A DNA stretch of 64,000 bases from contig NZ_MUXE01000012.1 in assembly GCF_003063245.1 (NCBI RefSeq), positions 1-64,000 on the forward strand, written 5' to 3'. Origin of the DNA: Arcobacter caeni (GTDB lineage Bacteria > Campylobacterota > Campylobacteria > Campylobacterales > Arcobacteraceae). The notes beneath the pieces were generated by a model that ran no database searches, was not told the DNA's origin, and saw only the letters and a list, made by a program, of their open reading frames with translations. This document shows, piece after piece, positions 7,858 to 16,507 of the stretch. Numbering within the stretch: position 1 is the first letter of the stretch; every line of letters starts with the position of its first letter. The position numbers were made by a program, and so were the translations under genes.

Positions 7858-8674
7858 AAGGATTATTCCCAAACCTCAATTTAAGTTACAAAATATTCTA
7901 CAAAGATTACTAAAAGAACCGATTTTATATACTGAATTTCTTGATTTATTAAAAGAAGCAACGGATTCTCTTTATGAAACTCCTGAACTTGAATTTGAAT
8001 TACTTTTATCAAATGGTTTACCTTTGGAATTTGATGGAGATTTTGTTTATTTAAAAACGACAAAAACACCAATAGAAGAACAAATTTTTTGTATAGTTGA
8101 TATTGAAACAAATGGTGGAAGTGCAAGAAATGGCTATCAAATAATCGAATTAGGTGCTGTTAAATATAAAAATGGTGAGATTATTGGTAAATTTGAATCT
8201 TTAGTTCACGCAAGAGAGATTCCACCTTATGTTCAAGAAGTTACAAAAATTAATCTAAAAATGCTTGAAGATGCTCCTCGATTAGAAAAAGTATTAAAAG
8301 AATTTAAAATATTTTTAGAAGATGATGTTTTTATAGCCCATGATATAAAATTTGATTATACTTTTATTTCTGATTCTTTTGAGAAATTTCATTTGGGTAA
8401 ACTTTTAAATAGAAAAATTTGTTCTATTGATTTGGCAAAAAGAACTATTGAATCTGAAAAATATGGTTTGAGTTTTTTAAAAGAAGTTTTAAATATTCAA
8501 GTTGATAATCACCACAGAGCTTATTATGATGCTTTAACAACAGCCATAGTTTTTGAAAAAAGTTTGTTAAATATTGATAGTTCTAAGATTAAAACGGTTG
8601 AGGATTTAATTGCTTTTTCAAAAAGTGATAGTATTATAAATAATCAAAAAAAAGAGATTAAAAAAAATGTTTAA
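7844..8674 (+). CDS. DnaQ-like 3'-5' exonuclease (DEDDh)
   Basis: A 276-residue protein with an exonuclease domain from about residue 85. Motif I is IVDIETNGG, motif II FIAHDIKFDY, and motif III HHRAYYDA with the DEDDh histidine. This is the fold of the DNA polymerase III epsilon subunit and related proofreading or RNA-trimming nucleases. The first 80 residues are an extra domain of no recognised family, so it may not be the main replicative epsilon subunit. It overlaps trpF by 14 and the next gene by 8 bases, which indicates coupled translation. Confidence 0.85.
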   Translation: MKSNRRIIPKPQFKLQNILQRLLKEPILYTEFLDLLKEATDSLYETPELEFELLLSNGLPLEFDGDFVYLKTTKTPIEEQIFCIVDIETNGGSARNGYQIIELGAVKYKNGEIIGKFESLVHAREIPPYVQEVTKINLKMLEDAPRLEKVLKEFKIFLEDDVFIAHDIKFDYTFISDSFEKFHLGKLLNRKICSIDLAKRTIESEKYGLSFLKEVLNIQVDNHHRAYYDALTTAIVFEKSLLNIDSSKIKTVEDLIAFSKSDSIINNQKKEIKKNV

Positions 8675-9212
8675 CCAAGAAAATTATATTGAAGTTCTAA
8701 ATTTTGTAGCAGCATCTCACGGGAATCAAAAGACTCCAAATGGATTGCCTTCTCTTGCTCATATAACTTGTGTAACAATGGAAGTTATAAATGCATGTGA
8801 GAAATCTCAGCTTGATGAAAAAAAAACAGATTTTGCTATTTCATGTGCCTTATTACATAATATTATTGAAGATACAAATATTACTTATGATGAATTATAT
8901 GTAAAATTTGGAGAGGATATTGCTAATGGCGTTGAAGCTTTAACAAAAGATAAAACTTTAAATTCAAAACAAGAACAACTAAAAGATAATATTGAAAAAT
9001 TACTTGCACAACCTTATGAAGTTCAAATGGTTAAATTGGCCAATAGAGTTACAAATTTAGGAACTCCTCCCGAAAATTGGGATAATGAAAAAATAATAGC
9101 TTATAAAAAAGAAGCTAGTTTTATTTTATCTTGTTTAGGAAATTCAAATATTTATTTAGCAAAAAGATTAAAAGAGAAAATTGAAAATTATAGTAAGTAT
9201 ATAAAAGAGTAA
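8667..9212 (+). CDS. HD-fold (p)ppGpp hydrolase-like protein with altered metal site
   Basis: A 181-residue protein of the SpoT/MESH1 HD hydrolase fold. The first ligand is His32 in SLAHITCV, then ALLHNIIEDT at 61-70 aligns with the usual LLHDxxEDT, and VKLANRVTN at 122-130 aligns with KLADRxHN. Both predicted metal-binding aspartates (HD and KLAD) are Asn here (65 and 126), while His64, Glu68 and Asp69 remain. Activity may therefore be weak or lost, leaving a binding role. It is the last gene of the rpe operon, with a strong terminator at its stop. Confidence 0.75.
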   Translation: MFNQENYIEVLNFVAASHGNQKTPNGLPSLAHITCVTMEVINACEKSQLDEKKTDFAISCALLHNIIEDTNITYDELYVKFGEDIANGVEALTKDKTLNSKQEQLKDNIEKLLAQPYEVQMVKLANRVTNLGTPPENWDNEKIIAYKKEASFILSCLGNSNIYLAKRLKEKIENYSKYIKE

Positions 9213-9238
9213 AACAGAGGTTAAATAACCTCTGTTTT
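9211..9238. terminator. Bidirectional intrinsic terminator
   Basis: A perfect 13-base inverted repeat (9211-9223 with 9226-9238; core ACAGAGGTTA / TAACCTCTGT) has A and T runs on its two sides. It lies between the convergent HD-protein gene and oorC, and can stop transcription from both directions. Confidence 0.88.
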
Positions 9239-9808
9239 TTAGTTAGTTTCTTGCGCTTCTTTAGCGTATTTAAGACCTAAATCGAATGCTTTGTTATTTA
9301 TTGCATGTACTTTTTCAGGTACTTTTGAAAGCATTGTATTTCTTAGAACATCATTTGAAACAGTTTCACCTGTAAAATAATTAGCCATTGCTAATGCTAA
9401 AACTGATTGCGTAATAACATTTCCTACTTCTTCTTTTGCAATAGTAATAATTGGAATCTCATAGATTTTCCATTTTTTTCTATCTTCTTGTGTTGGAGTA
9501 ACAAGATTTGGTTCAACAACAATAACTCCACCTTCTTTTACACCATTTTTGAATTGATCATAAGAGATTTGTGCAACTGATAACATGAAATCGATTTCAC
9601 CATCATTTGCATAAGGATATAAAATTTCATCATCTTGAAGAGTAATATCAACAACAGTTGGTCCACCTCTTACTTGAGATGTATAAGTAGCTGTTTTTAA
9701 ACCATATCCACCATCATTGATTTTTGCAGCTGCAAAAATTGATCCTGCAAGAAGTACACCTTGTCCACCAACACCTGTAAATCTCATTAATGTTTTATTT
9801 ATTGCCAT
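9239..9808 (-). CDS. oorC: 2-oxoglutarate:acceptor oxidoreductase, gamma subunit
   Basis: A 189-residue gamma subunit of the four-part 2-oxoacid:acceptor oxidoreductase. The start MRFTGVGGQGVLLAG and the later TYTSQVRGGPTVVDI are typical of this subunit. In Campylobacter and Helicobacter, OorDABC oxidises 2-oxoglutarate to succinyl-CoA with a low-potential acceptor and replaces 2-oxoglutarate dehydrogenase in the citric acid cycle. It is the last gene of the minus-strand operon D-A-B-C, ten bases after oorB, and ends on a bidirectional terminator. Confidence 0.95.
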   Translation of the reverse strand: MAINKTLMRFTGVGGQGVLLAGSIFAAAKINDGGYGLKTATYTSQVRGGPTVVDITLQDDEILYPYANDGEIDFMLSVAQISYDQFKNGVKEGGVIVVEPNLVTPTQEDRKKWKIYEIPIITIAKEEVGNVITQSVLALAMANYFTGETVSNDVLRNTMLSKVPEKVHAINNKAFDLGLKYAKEAQETN

Positions 9809-9818
9809 GTGTAACTCC

Positions 9819-10652
9819 TTATAATTGAACCATAGTTTTATTTTTATGAGCTTCTTTTACTTTTTCATAAGCTTCACAATATTCCATTGCTTCAGTATCT
9901 TGTTTTAAAATACCAGTAGGGAAAATACCTTTTTGCTCAGCTGGTTCTAATTTTTCAAATTTAGCTTTACCCATAGAAATAGAATCAATCCACTCTAAGT
10001 TAGCCATAGCTGTTGCCATTTTATTTTTTCTTCCTAAGTTAACATGACAGTTAGAGAATACTTCAACAAATGAGAAACCTTTATGTTCAAAAGCTTTTAC
10101 TAAAGTTCTTTCAAGTTTTTTAGGATCAAGCATAGTTTCTCTTGCTACAAAAGAAGCTCCTGCTGCTTCAACTAATTTACAAGCATCAAATGTTGGATCA
10201 ATATTTCCTCTACTCATAGTTACAGTCCACATACCTTGTGGAGTTGTAGGTGATGTTTGAGAGTTTGTTAATCCATAAATAAAGTTGTTGATAATAATAT
10301 AATTTAAGTCAATGTTTCTTCTTGAAGCATGAATTGTATGATTTCCACCAATTGCAAGTCCATCACCATCTCCACCAACAACGATAACTTTTTTATCAGG
10401 ATTCGCTAATTTAATTCCTGTTGCATAAGGTAATGTTCTTCCATGAGTTGTATGAACTGTATTACAGTTGATGTATGAAGAGAATCTTCCCGAACATCCG
10501 ATTCCTGAAACAACACAAACATCATCCATATTCCAACCAATTTTTTCAATGGCTCTAATTACAGATTTTAAAATAACTCCATCACCACATCCCCAACACC
10601 ATAGTGTTGGCATTTTGTCTGTTCTTAAATATTCATCATAATTAAATGCCAT
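9819..10652 (-). CDS. oorB: 2-oxoglutarate:acceptor oxidoreductase, beta (TPP) subunit
   Basis: A 277-residue subunit that binds thiamine pyrophosphate. LWCWGCGDG near the N-terminus and VSGIGCSGRFSSY are subunit motifs. VVGGDGDGLAIGGNH followed by NNFIYGLTNSQ is the TPP/Mg-binding GDG-N motif. It catalyses decarboxylation of 2-oxoglutarate and, with the alpha subunit, formation of succinyl-CoA. It lies two bases after oorA in the operon. Confidence 0.96.
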   Translation of the reverse strand: MAFNYDEYLRTDKMPTLWCWGCGDGVILKSVIRAIEKIGWNMDDVCVVSGIGCSGRFSSYINCNTVHTTHGRTLPYATGIKLANPDKKVIVVGGDGDGLAIGGNHTIHASRRNIDLNYIIINNFIYGLTNSQTSPTTPQGMWTVTMSRGNIDPTFDACKLVEAAGASFVARETMLDPKKLERTLVKAFEHKGFSFVEVFSNCHVNLGRKNKMATAMANLEWIDSISMGKAKFEKLEPAEQKGIFPTGILKQDTEAMEYCEAYEKVKEAHKNKTMVQL

Positions 10653-10654
10653 GA

Positions 10655-11785
10655 TTACATTCCTTTCACTTTTTCAATAATTTCTAGTGGAGATAAAGGT
10701 CTACCATTTACTTTGAATAATGTATCAAAATCTGATCTTCCACTTACTCTTTGTACTTCATCAGCAAATTGTCCCATATTTAACTCTGTAACTAATACTT
10801 TGTTAAATCTTGTCATTAATTCTTTAATTCTTTTTGCTGGACTTGGCCAAATTGTTAATGGTCTGAACATACCAACTTTGATACCTTCTTTTCTCATTCT
10901 ATTGATAGCTTCTGTAACACCTAATGAAACAGAACCGTACGCAATAATCATAATGTCAGCATCTTCTAACATATATTCTTCATTTAATTCTACTTCATCT
11001 AAATGAGCATCAACTTTATTGAATAATCTTTTCATTAAAGCATCACACATATCAGCATCTTCAGTTGGGTGACCTGTTGGTCCATGGTGAAGTCCTGTAA
11101 AGTGGTATCTATAACCTTCAAACATTGGATTTAAGATAGCTGGTTCATCAGCTCCTACACCATAAGGTTTATAATCTTTTTTATCACCTGTAAATTTTCT
11201 TCTTGAAATTTTACCAGCTTTTACTTCTTCTAAATCAGGAATAATAGCTTTTCCACTCATGTGACCAATTGTTTCATCTAATAAAACAAATACTGGTTGC
11301 ATAAATCTATCAGCTAAATTGAATGCTCTTACTGTTTCTGTATAACACTCTTTTAAATTACCAGGAACTAAAGTAATAGATTTAACATCTCCATGAGTTG
11401 GATTTTTTGCTTGTAAAATATCACCTTGTGCAACTCTTGTTGGAAGACCAGTTGATGGACCACCTCTCATTACATTTACAACAACTAAAGGAACTTCTGA
11501 AATATACCCAACTCCTAAATTTTCTGCTTTTAAAGAAATACCAGGTCCAGAAGTTGCAGTCATTGATCTTTTTCCAGACATTGCAGCACCAATTGCTGTA
11601 CAAATACCTGCGATTTCATCTTCCATTTGGATACATGCTTGTCCTCTAGCTGGTAATGCTGAAGAAAGAACATGCATTATTTCACTTGAAGGAGTAATAG
11701 GGTATCCACCAAAAAACTCAACATCTGCGTCAAGTGCAGCTTTTGCTGCTAATTCATTTCCTGTTGAAATTAGTTCTCTTGCCAT
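10655..11785 (-). CDS. oorA: 2-oxoglutarate:acceptor oxidoreductase, alpha subunit
   Basis: A 376-residue alpha subunit with GGYPITPSSEIMH near residue 26, typical of the pyrimidine-binding domain of 2-oxoacid:ferredoxin oxidoreductases, and TATSGPGISLKAE further on. The C-terminal domain contains VGMFRPLTIWPSP and VTELNMGQFADEV. It shares the active site with OorB. GGAG lies shortly before the ATG. It follows oorD by nine bases. The length fits the Campylobacter protein as I recall it. Confidence 0.96.
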   Translation of the reverse strand: MARELISTGNELAAKAALDADVEFFGGYPITPSSEIMHVLSSALPARGQACIQMEDEIAGICTAIGAAMSGKRSMTATSGPGISLKAENLGVGYISEVPLVVVNVMRGGPSTGLPTRVAQGDILQAKNPTHGDVKSITLVPGNLKECYTETVRAFNLADRFMQPVFVLLDETIGHMSGKAIIPDLEEVKAGKISRRKFTGDKKDYKPYGVGADEPAILNPMFEGYRYHFTGLHHGPTGHPTEDADMCDALMKRLFNKVDAHLDEVELNEEYMLEDADIMIIAYGSVSLGVTEAINRMRKEGIKVGMFRPLTIWPSPAKRIKELMTRFNKVLVTELNMGQFADEVQRVSGRSDFDTLFKVNGRPLSPLEIIEKVKGM

Positions 11786-11794
11786 TAATTCTCC

Positions 11795-12112
11795 TTACGC
11801 CTCTAGTTCTCTATAATTATTTTTTATAACCGCTTCTTTTCTCTCTTTTGCATCCTCTGTAAGTTTTGCAAATTTGAACTCTTTTTTATCAGCAACATAA
11901 ATCGCAAAATCAGGACATGCTAATTCGCAATCCATACAACCAATACATGATTCAGGATGAACAACCTTAATCATTGAACCTAAAGTAGAATGAACTTCTT
12001 GTCTCATAGCAAGTACACCAGCTGGACATACTGAAACACATTTGTCACATGCTTTGCATCTAGCTTCATTAACCCAAACGGGTGTATTTGCAGGAGCTTC
12101 CATATTAGACAT
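11795..12112 (-). CDS. oorD: 2-oxoglutarate:acceptor oxidoreductase, delta (ferredoxin) subunit
   Basis: A 105-residue ferredoxin-like subunit with two 4Fe-4S cluster motifs: CKACDKCVSVCPAG and CIGCMDCELACP. It takes electrons from the TPP active site and passes them to an external acceptor. It is the promoter-proximal gene of the operon, with AAGGAG seven bases before the ATG at 12112. A second in-frame ATG three codons later is possible, but less well placed. Confidence 0.95.
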   Translation of the reverse strand: MSNMEAPANTPVWVNEARCKACDKCVSVCPAGVLAMRQEVHSTLGSMIKVVHPESCIGCMDCELACPDFAIYVADKKEFKFAKLTEDAKERKEAVIKNNYRELEA

Positions 12113-12407
12113 AATTTCTCCTTAAATTATTTTAATATCAATACTTGACTTAACTCAATATATTATCGTCAAATAATAGCCTATAATAAACTCAAAGAAT
12201 GTTTTATCTTTGGAATTTATAAGTTGAATTTATCTCTTGTTACATTTTGCTACAAGATAATTATGAAATTAAAAATGCTTTTATAACCTATGTTTAAGCT
12301 TAAAATATCAATCTAATTTACATATAAAAGTATGAGTTAATAATGAAATTAAAACTCAGATTTATTTAACTTAGATATAATCTCATTAAATAAAATAAGG
12401 AAGATTT
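12113..12407. other. Divergent intergenic region, oorD / tRNA methyltransferase
   Basis: This 295-base gap is the largest without a gene. It should hold the oor promoter on the minus strand and the methyltransferase promoter on the plus strand. A short dyad is visible (CTTGT 12236-12240 with ACAAG 12252-12256). No tRNA, and no open frame longer than a few codons with a ribosome site, was seen. I could not place the oor -10 and -35 with confidence. Confidence 0.5.
12376..12381 (+). promoter_or_regulatory. -10 element of the methyltransferase operon
   Basis: TATAAT lies 26 bases before the TTG start at 12408, with AAGGAAG between them as ribosome binding site. Confidence 0.5.
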
Positions 12408-13124
12408 TTGGTTTTATATCAGCCAATAAATGGCTATTGTTACAACAGTGATACACATTTTTTATATGGCTTTATAATTGAAAATTTAAAAAAATATAAG
12501 AGTATCAAAGGTGAATTATTAGACATTGGAAGTGGAAGTGGAATCTTAGGTTTATTAGTTGCAAAAAATTTTGAAAAACTGAAACTAAATCAGTGTGAAA
12601 TACAAAAAATGTTTCAATTCTTCTCATCTAAAAACTCAGAAATAAATAAAATAAATTCAATATTATATAAAGGTTCTTTTGAAGAAATTAATTTTGAGAA
12701 AAGATTTGATATTTGTGTTTCGAATCCACCTTTTTATCATAATGATGTAATAAAAAGTGATAATGAATGTTTGAAAATAGCTAGATATAATGATTCTTTA
12801 CCACTTGAAGTATTTATTAAAAAAAATGCAACTATTTTAAATAGTGAAGGAAAGTTATTTTTTTGTTATGATGTAAAACAAATAAATAATATATTATTAT
12901 TATTGAGTAAATATAAATTTAATTTGGAAGCTTTGCAGTTTGTTCATCCAAAAGTTTCAAAAGATGCAACATTGATTTTAGTTTATGCAAAACGAAATTC
13001 AAAATCTTTAACAAAAATATTAAAACCATTAATAGTTTTTGATGAAAATAATGAGTTTACTTCTGAAATCCAAGATATATATATAAAATCTTCTACACAT
13101 AGTATAAAGGTTGATATTGAGTAA
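12408..13124 (+). CDS. Class I methyltransferase, TrmN6/YfiC-like
   Basis: A 238-residue SAM-dependent methyltransferase. QPINGYCYNSDT at the N-terminus, LLDIGSGSGILGLL (SAM motif I, about 37-50) and SNPPFYH (the N6-adenine NPPF motif) together resemble TrmN6, which methylates N6 of A37 in tRNA-Val. The start is TTG at 12408, chosen for the AAGGAAG upstream and because the family motif begins four residues later. Its 3' end overlaps the YkgJ gene by eight bases. The exact substrate could also be another RNA or a protein glutamine. Confidence 0.75.
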   Translation: MVLYQPINGYCYNSDTHFLYGFIIENLKKYKSIKGELLDIGSGSGILGLLVAKNFEKLKLNQCEIQKMFQFFSSKNSEINKINSILYKGSFEEINFEKRFDICVSNPPFYHNDVIKSDNECLKIARYNDSLPLEVFIKKNATILNSEGKLFFCYDVKQINNILLLLSKYKFNLEALQFVHPKVSKDATLILVYAKRNSKSLTKILKPLIVFDENNEFTSEIQDIYIKSSTHSIKVDIE

Positions 13125-13500
13125 TTTAATTAAAAAAGAGGGATTTAATTTTGCCTTTGAGCCAAGTGGTTGTGATAGTTGCAAAGGAAATTGTTGTATT
13201 GGTGAAAGTGGATATATTTGGGTTAATGCAGTTGAGATTCAAGCTTTAGCTTTACATTTAAAAATTACTGCTGAAGATTTAAAAAAAAGATATTTAAATA
13301 AAATCGCCTATAAATATAGCATAAAAGAGATACAATTAGCTTCCCAGAATTATGCGTGTTGTTTCTTTGATTTGGATAAAAAACAATGTTCTATTTATAA
13401 TGTAAGACCAAGTCAATGCAGAACTTTTCCCTTTTGGGATTATTTTAAAGAAAATGAAGAAGAGGTTTATAAAGAGTGCCCAGCTATACGAAGTCTTTAG
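13117..13500 (+). CDS. YkgJ-type cysteine cluster protein
   Basis: A small protein of 127 residues with the CxxCxxxCC pattern (CDSCKGNCC) followed by CCFF, KKQCSIYNVRPSQCRTFPFW and a final Cys. This is the zinc- or iron-chelating cysteine cluster family (YkgJ, UPF0153). Its biochemical role is not settled. TTG at 13117 is preferred over TTG at 13111, because AAGG ends at 13110 and gives a normal spacing only to the later codon. The C-terminal RPSQCRTFPF is highly typical. It overlaps genes on both sides, so it is a middle gene of an operon. Confidence 0.8.
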   Translation: MSNLIKKEGFNFAFEPSGCDSCKGNCCIGESGYIWVNAVEIQALALHLKITAEDLKKRYLNKIAYKYSIKEIQLASQNYACCFFDLDKKQCSIYNVRPSQCRTFPFWDYFKENEEEVYKECPAIRSL

Positions 13501-14792
13501 TACTTTGTTTATTATTATTCTTTTTTAATGGATGTAATAATAAAACTTTGGAAGTAGAAAATCAAGAACCAATAAAAACAAAATTTGTTGAGTTAAAAAC
13601 TAAAAGTTTTGAATCAGAAAATCAATATATAATTTTAGCATTAGAATCAGAAAATCAAAAGTTATATTATGATGCAATGAATTTATATTTTAAATTATTT
13701 GAAAAAACAGATAATTATGAATATTTTGTAAAATATATAGCTATATCTACACATATACAAGATTATAAGATTGTTAAAGAACAGGCTTTAAAATATTATA
13801 TTGATAATATCAAAGAAGAAGAAATTATCTTAAGATTGTATACATTTGCATTATTTAAATTAGGAAATCAGAAAGAAGCTTTATTAAGTGGTCAAAAGTT
13901 AGTTAATTTATTTAAAAATGATGTAAATTATGAACTTTTGGGAACAATTTATTTACAACAAAAAGATTATTTAAAAGCTTATGAATTATTTGAGAAATCA
14001 TTTGCTTTAAATAAATCTGCAAATACATTTTTTAATCTGACAAATATTCAATATTTTAATTTGTCACAAAAAACTGAAGCTATAAATAAAATAGAACAAT
14101 TTATAAAAGAAAATGGTCATGATTTTAATTTATCAATACAACTTTTAACTTTTTATGAAAAAGAACAGCAAACTCAAAAAATGGTTCCTTTTTTAAAAGA
14201 GATGTATTTTGAATATAAAGAAAATGAAGAAGTTGAAATGTTTGGAAAAACTAAACTTTTGTTAATAAAATATATAGCAAAAGATAATGTTGGACAAGCA
14301 ATAGAGTTTTTAGAACAAAACCAAGATGAAGATGAAATTTTATTGAATCTATATAAAATTACAAACCAACCACAAAAAGCTTATGATTTATTAGGTAAAT
14401 TATATGCAAGTAGTTATAATTTTGATTATTTAGGACAACAAGCAATTATAGAGTTTGAAATGGCTGAAGATAAAAGAAAAGTATTAAATGCTGTTATTGC
14501 TAAATTTGAAAAAGTAACGCAAAATATTGATAATCATATTTATGAAAATTATTTAGCATATATATTGATTGATTTTAATGTAAATGTACAAAAAGGTGTA
14601 ATTTTAGTAAAAAAAGCATTACAAGAAGAACCAAATAATGTAGCTTATATTGATACTTTAGCTTGGGGAGAATATAAACTTAAAAATTGCAAAGAAGCTT
14701 TCAAACAAATGAAAAAAGTTGTTGATGAAATTGGATTAGATGATGATGAAATAAAACTACATTGGGAAAAAATAAAGGAGTGTAAAAAATGA
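13476..14792 (+). CDS. TPR-repeat lipoprotein
   Basis: A 438-residue lipoprotein built mainly of helical TPR-like repeats. The N-terminal hydrophobic stretch ends in a lipobox (FFNGC, Cys20), so the protein should be lipid-anchored on the periplasmic side. Repeats are visible around 125-200 (for example [20 protein letters not shown]) and again at 380-430. GTG at 13476 is the only start that gives a signal peptide, and it overlaps the YkgJ frame by 25 bases. The stop overlaps the trpC ATG by four bases. TPR lipoproteins often scaffold envelope complexes; this one's partner is unknown. Confidence 0.8.
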   Translation: MPSYTKSLVLCLLLFFFNGCNNKTLEVENQEPIKTKFVELKTKSFESENQYIILALESENQKLYYDAMNLYFKLFEKTDNYEYFVKYIAISTHIQDYKIVKEQALKYYIDNIKEEEIILRLYTFALFKLGNQKEALLSGQKLVNLFKNDVNYELLGTIYLQQKDYLKAYELFEKSFALNKSANTFFNLTNIQYFNLSQKTEAINKIEQFIKENGHDFNLSIQLLTFYEKEQQTQKMVPFLKEMYFEYKENEEVEMFGKTKLLLIKYIAKDNVGQAIEFLEQNQDEDEILLNLYKITNQPQKAYDLLGKLYASSYNFDYLGQQAIIEFEMAEDKRKVLNAVIAKFEKVTQNIDNHIYENYLAYILIDFNVNVQKGVILVKKALQEEPNNVAYIDTLAWGEYKLKNCKEAFKQMKKVVDEIGLDDDEIKLHWEKIKECKK

Positions 14793-15580
14793 TTTTAGAT
14801 GAAATAATCGAAAAAACAAAAGAAGATTTAGAAAAGAGAAAAAAAGAGATAAGTTTAGATTTATTAGGAAGAACTTTATCTTCAAATCCTTATGCTCCAA
14901 GAGATGTAAAACCATATTTAAGATCTACAAAAGAAGAACCGATTAGGATTATTGCTGAGGTTAAAAAGGCAAGTCCTAGCAAAGGAATTATAAAAGAAGA
15001 TTTTGATCCTATTTTAATAGCACAAGCTTATAGTAATAGTGGTGCAAATGCAATTTCTGTTTTAACGGAACCTCACTATTTTCAAGGAAATTTAGAGTAT
15101 TTAACTGCAATTAGAAGATATGTTCCAACGCCACTTTTAAGAAAAGATTTTATTGTTGATAAATATCAAATCGTTGAAGCTTTAGTTTATGGAGCAGATT
15201 TTATTTTACTTATTGCAAAAGCTTTGGGAACAAAAGAGTTAAAAGAACTTTATGAATATGCTATTCATTTAGGTCTTGAAGTTTTAGTTGAAATTCATGA
15301 CCTTGAAGATTTAACAAAAGCTATTAAAAGTGGAGCTACAATTATTGGAATAAATCATAGAAATCTTGATACTTTTGAGATGGATATGACTTTATGTGAT
15401 AAATTAATTCCTTTAATTCCAAATGGAAAAATAATTGTTGCAGAATCTGGTGTTTCAAATGTTGAGACAATTAAAAGATTAAGTTCTATTGGAGCTGATG
15501 CTTTTTTAATTGGTGAACATTTTATGAGAGTTCCAAGTATTGAAGATGAGTTAAAAAAATTCAAAAATGCTTGTAACTAG
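14789..15580 (+). CDS. trpC: Indole-3-glycerol phosphate synthase
   Basis: A 263-residue TIM barrel that closes the indole ring in tryptophan synthesis. [12 protein letters not shown] (about 52-63), [22 protein letters not shown] and VAESGVS carry the catalytic Lys and Glu residues. It overlaps the TPR lipoprotein gene by four bases, and GGAG lies just before the ATG. It is not linked to other trp genes except trpF 7 kb upstream. Confidence 0.96.
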   Translation: MILDEIIEKTKEDLEKRKKEISLDLLGRTLSSNPYAPRDVKPYLRSTKEEPIRIIAEVKKASPSKGIIKEDFDPILIAQAYSNSGANAISVLTEPHYFQGNLEYLTAIRRYVPTPLLRKDFIVDKYQIVEALVYGADFILLIAKALGTKELKELYEYAIHLGLEVLVEIHDLEDLTKAIKSGATIIGINHRNLDTFEMDMTLCDKLIPLIPNGKIIVAESGVSNVETIKRLSSIGADAFLIGEHFMRVPSIEDELKKFKNACN

Positions 15581-15586
15581 AAAACT

Positions 15587-15611
15587 ATTTAAAAGAGATA
15601 TTCTTTTAAAT
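15587..15611. terminator. Hairpin between trpC and the LysR gene
   Basis: ATTTAAAAGA (15587-15596) pairs with TCTTTTAAAT (15602-15611) around a five-base loop. It lies at the ends of two convergent genes and is flanked by A- and T-rich sequence, so it may terminate both. Confidence 0.55.
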
Positions 15612-16416
15612 AATTTTCAATTTTAGGAATATTATCTTTTCTACAAACCAAACAAGTTGGCATATTTGCTAACTCTTTTGGTAAACTTGTAATTTTTAAA
15701 TCATTTTCATATTGGTGTTTTTTTACAATACTTAAAGGCAACAAACTTTTTCCCATTCCAGCTTTCACACAACCTAAAATTATTTCATAGTTTCCAAACT
15801 CTAAGGTTTTAAAATCTTCATCTGAACTATTTTTTAGATAGTTTTGTCCAAATTCATTATACGCACAACCATTTTTAAAAGACAAAAAAACATTTGGAGC
15901 ATTTTCCATTTTTGGCTCAACAATTACTATATTTTCTTCAACTTTATTTAGAACTATTAACTCATTATTTTTTGGAACACCACTAATAAATGCAATATCG
16001 ACTTTATAATCAAGTAGTTCTTTAGTAATTTCTCTTGTGGTATTTGTTATTAGTTCTAAACTCATATTTGGAAAATCATTATGAAGTTGAACTAAAAAAG
16101 GAATTATTCTTGTAGTTGCATTCGATTCTGTTGAACCAATTATTAAATGTTCTTGATTTGTGATATTTTTCATACTAAAAGTTGCAAGTTCAACTTTTTT
16201 TACAATTTCAAGAGCATAAGGATAGAGTTTTTCTCCTTCTTTACTTAAAATCACACCTTTTGGAACTCTATGAAAAAGTGAAAATCCTAAAGATTTTTCA
16301 AGTTGTTTTATTCTTGAAGTTACATTTGATTGGGCAAAATTTAATTTACTAGCAGCCTTTGTAATACTGTTTTCACGGGCAACTTCGACAAATACTTTTA
16401 ATAAACTTGAATCCAT
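15589..16416 (-). CDS. LysR-family transcriptional regulator
   Basis: A 275-residue LysR regulator. The N-terminal helix-turn-helix is clear (SLLKVFVEVARENSITKA, then SNVTSRIKQLEKSLGFSLF). The rest is a two-lobed effector-binding domain. The start at 16416 (MDSSLLK) is chosen because AAGGAAA lies seven bases upstream; an in-frame ATG at 16443 has no such site. It is divergent from an MFS transporter gene across a 91-base gap with an inverted repeat inside the transporter promoter, so it most likely controls that gene and itself. Effector unknown. Confidence 0.9.
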   Translation of the reverse strand: MDSSLLKVFVEVARENSITKAASKLNFAQSNVTSRIKQLEKSLGFSLFHRVPKGVILSKEGEKLYPYALEIVKKVELATFSMKNITNQEHLIIGSTESNATTRIIPFLVQLHNDFPNMSLELITNTTREITKELLDYKVDIAFISGVPKNNELIVLNKVEENIVIVEPKMENAPNVFLSFKNGCAYNEFGQNYLKNSSDEDFKTLEFGNYEIILGCVKAGMGKSLLPLSIVKKHQYENDLKITSLPKELANMPTCLVCRKDNIPKIENYLKEYLF

Positions 16417-16453
16417 ATCTCTTTTCCTTATATCATAAATCATGATTAGATAT

Positions 16454-16483
16454 TTGACTTAATATCATTTTTAGTGATATTAT
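16454..16483 (+). promoter_or_regulatory. Sigma-70 promoter of the MFS transporter gene
   Basis: TTGACT (16454-16459) and TATTAT (16478-16483) are separated by 18 bases and lie 24 bases before the transporter ATG. AAGGAG precedes the start codon. This is one of the few promoters here with both elements clear. Confidence 0.7.
16461..16481. promoter_or_regulatory. Probable LysR operator
   Basis: AATATCA (16461-16467) and TGATATT (16475-16481) form a perfect 7-base inverted repeat with a 7-base spacer, placed between the -35 and -10 of the transporter promoter. A second palindrome, AATCATGATT (16438-16447), lies closer to the regulator gene. ATC-N-GAT dyads of this size suit LysR dimers. Confidence 0.6.
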
Positions 16484-16507
16484 ACAGAAATACTAAGGAG
16501 AGAGAGT

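Noticed and set aside
10713-11649. Open frames on the plus strand within oorA
   Set aside because: They are antisense to a fully motif-supported gene and give low-complexity Leu-rich or Ser/Asn-rich products with no ribosome site or family match.
12113-12407. Possible small RNA or tRNA in the largest gap
   Set aside because: No cloverleaf, CCA end or convincing hairpin with a T run was found; only a weak short dyad.
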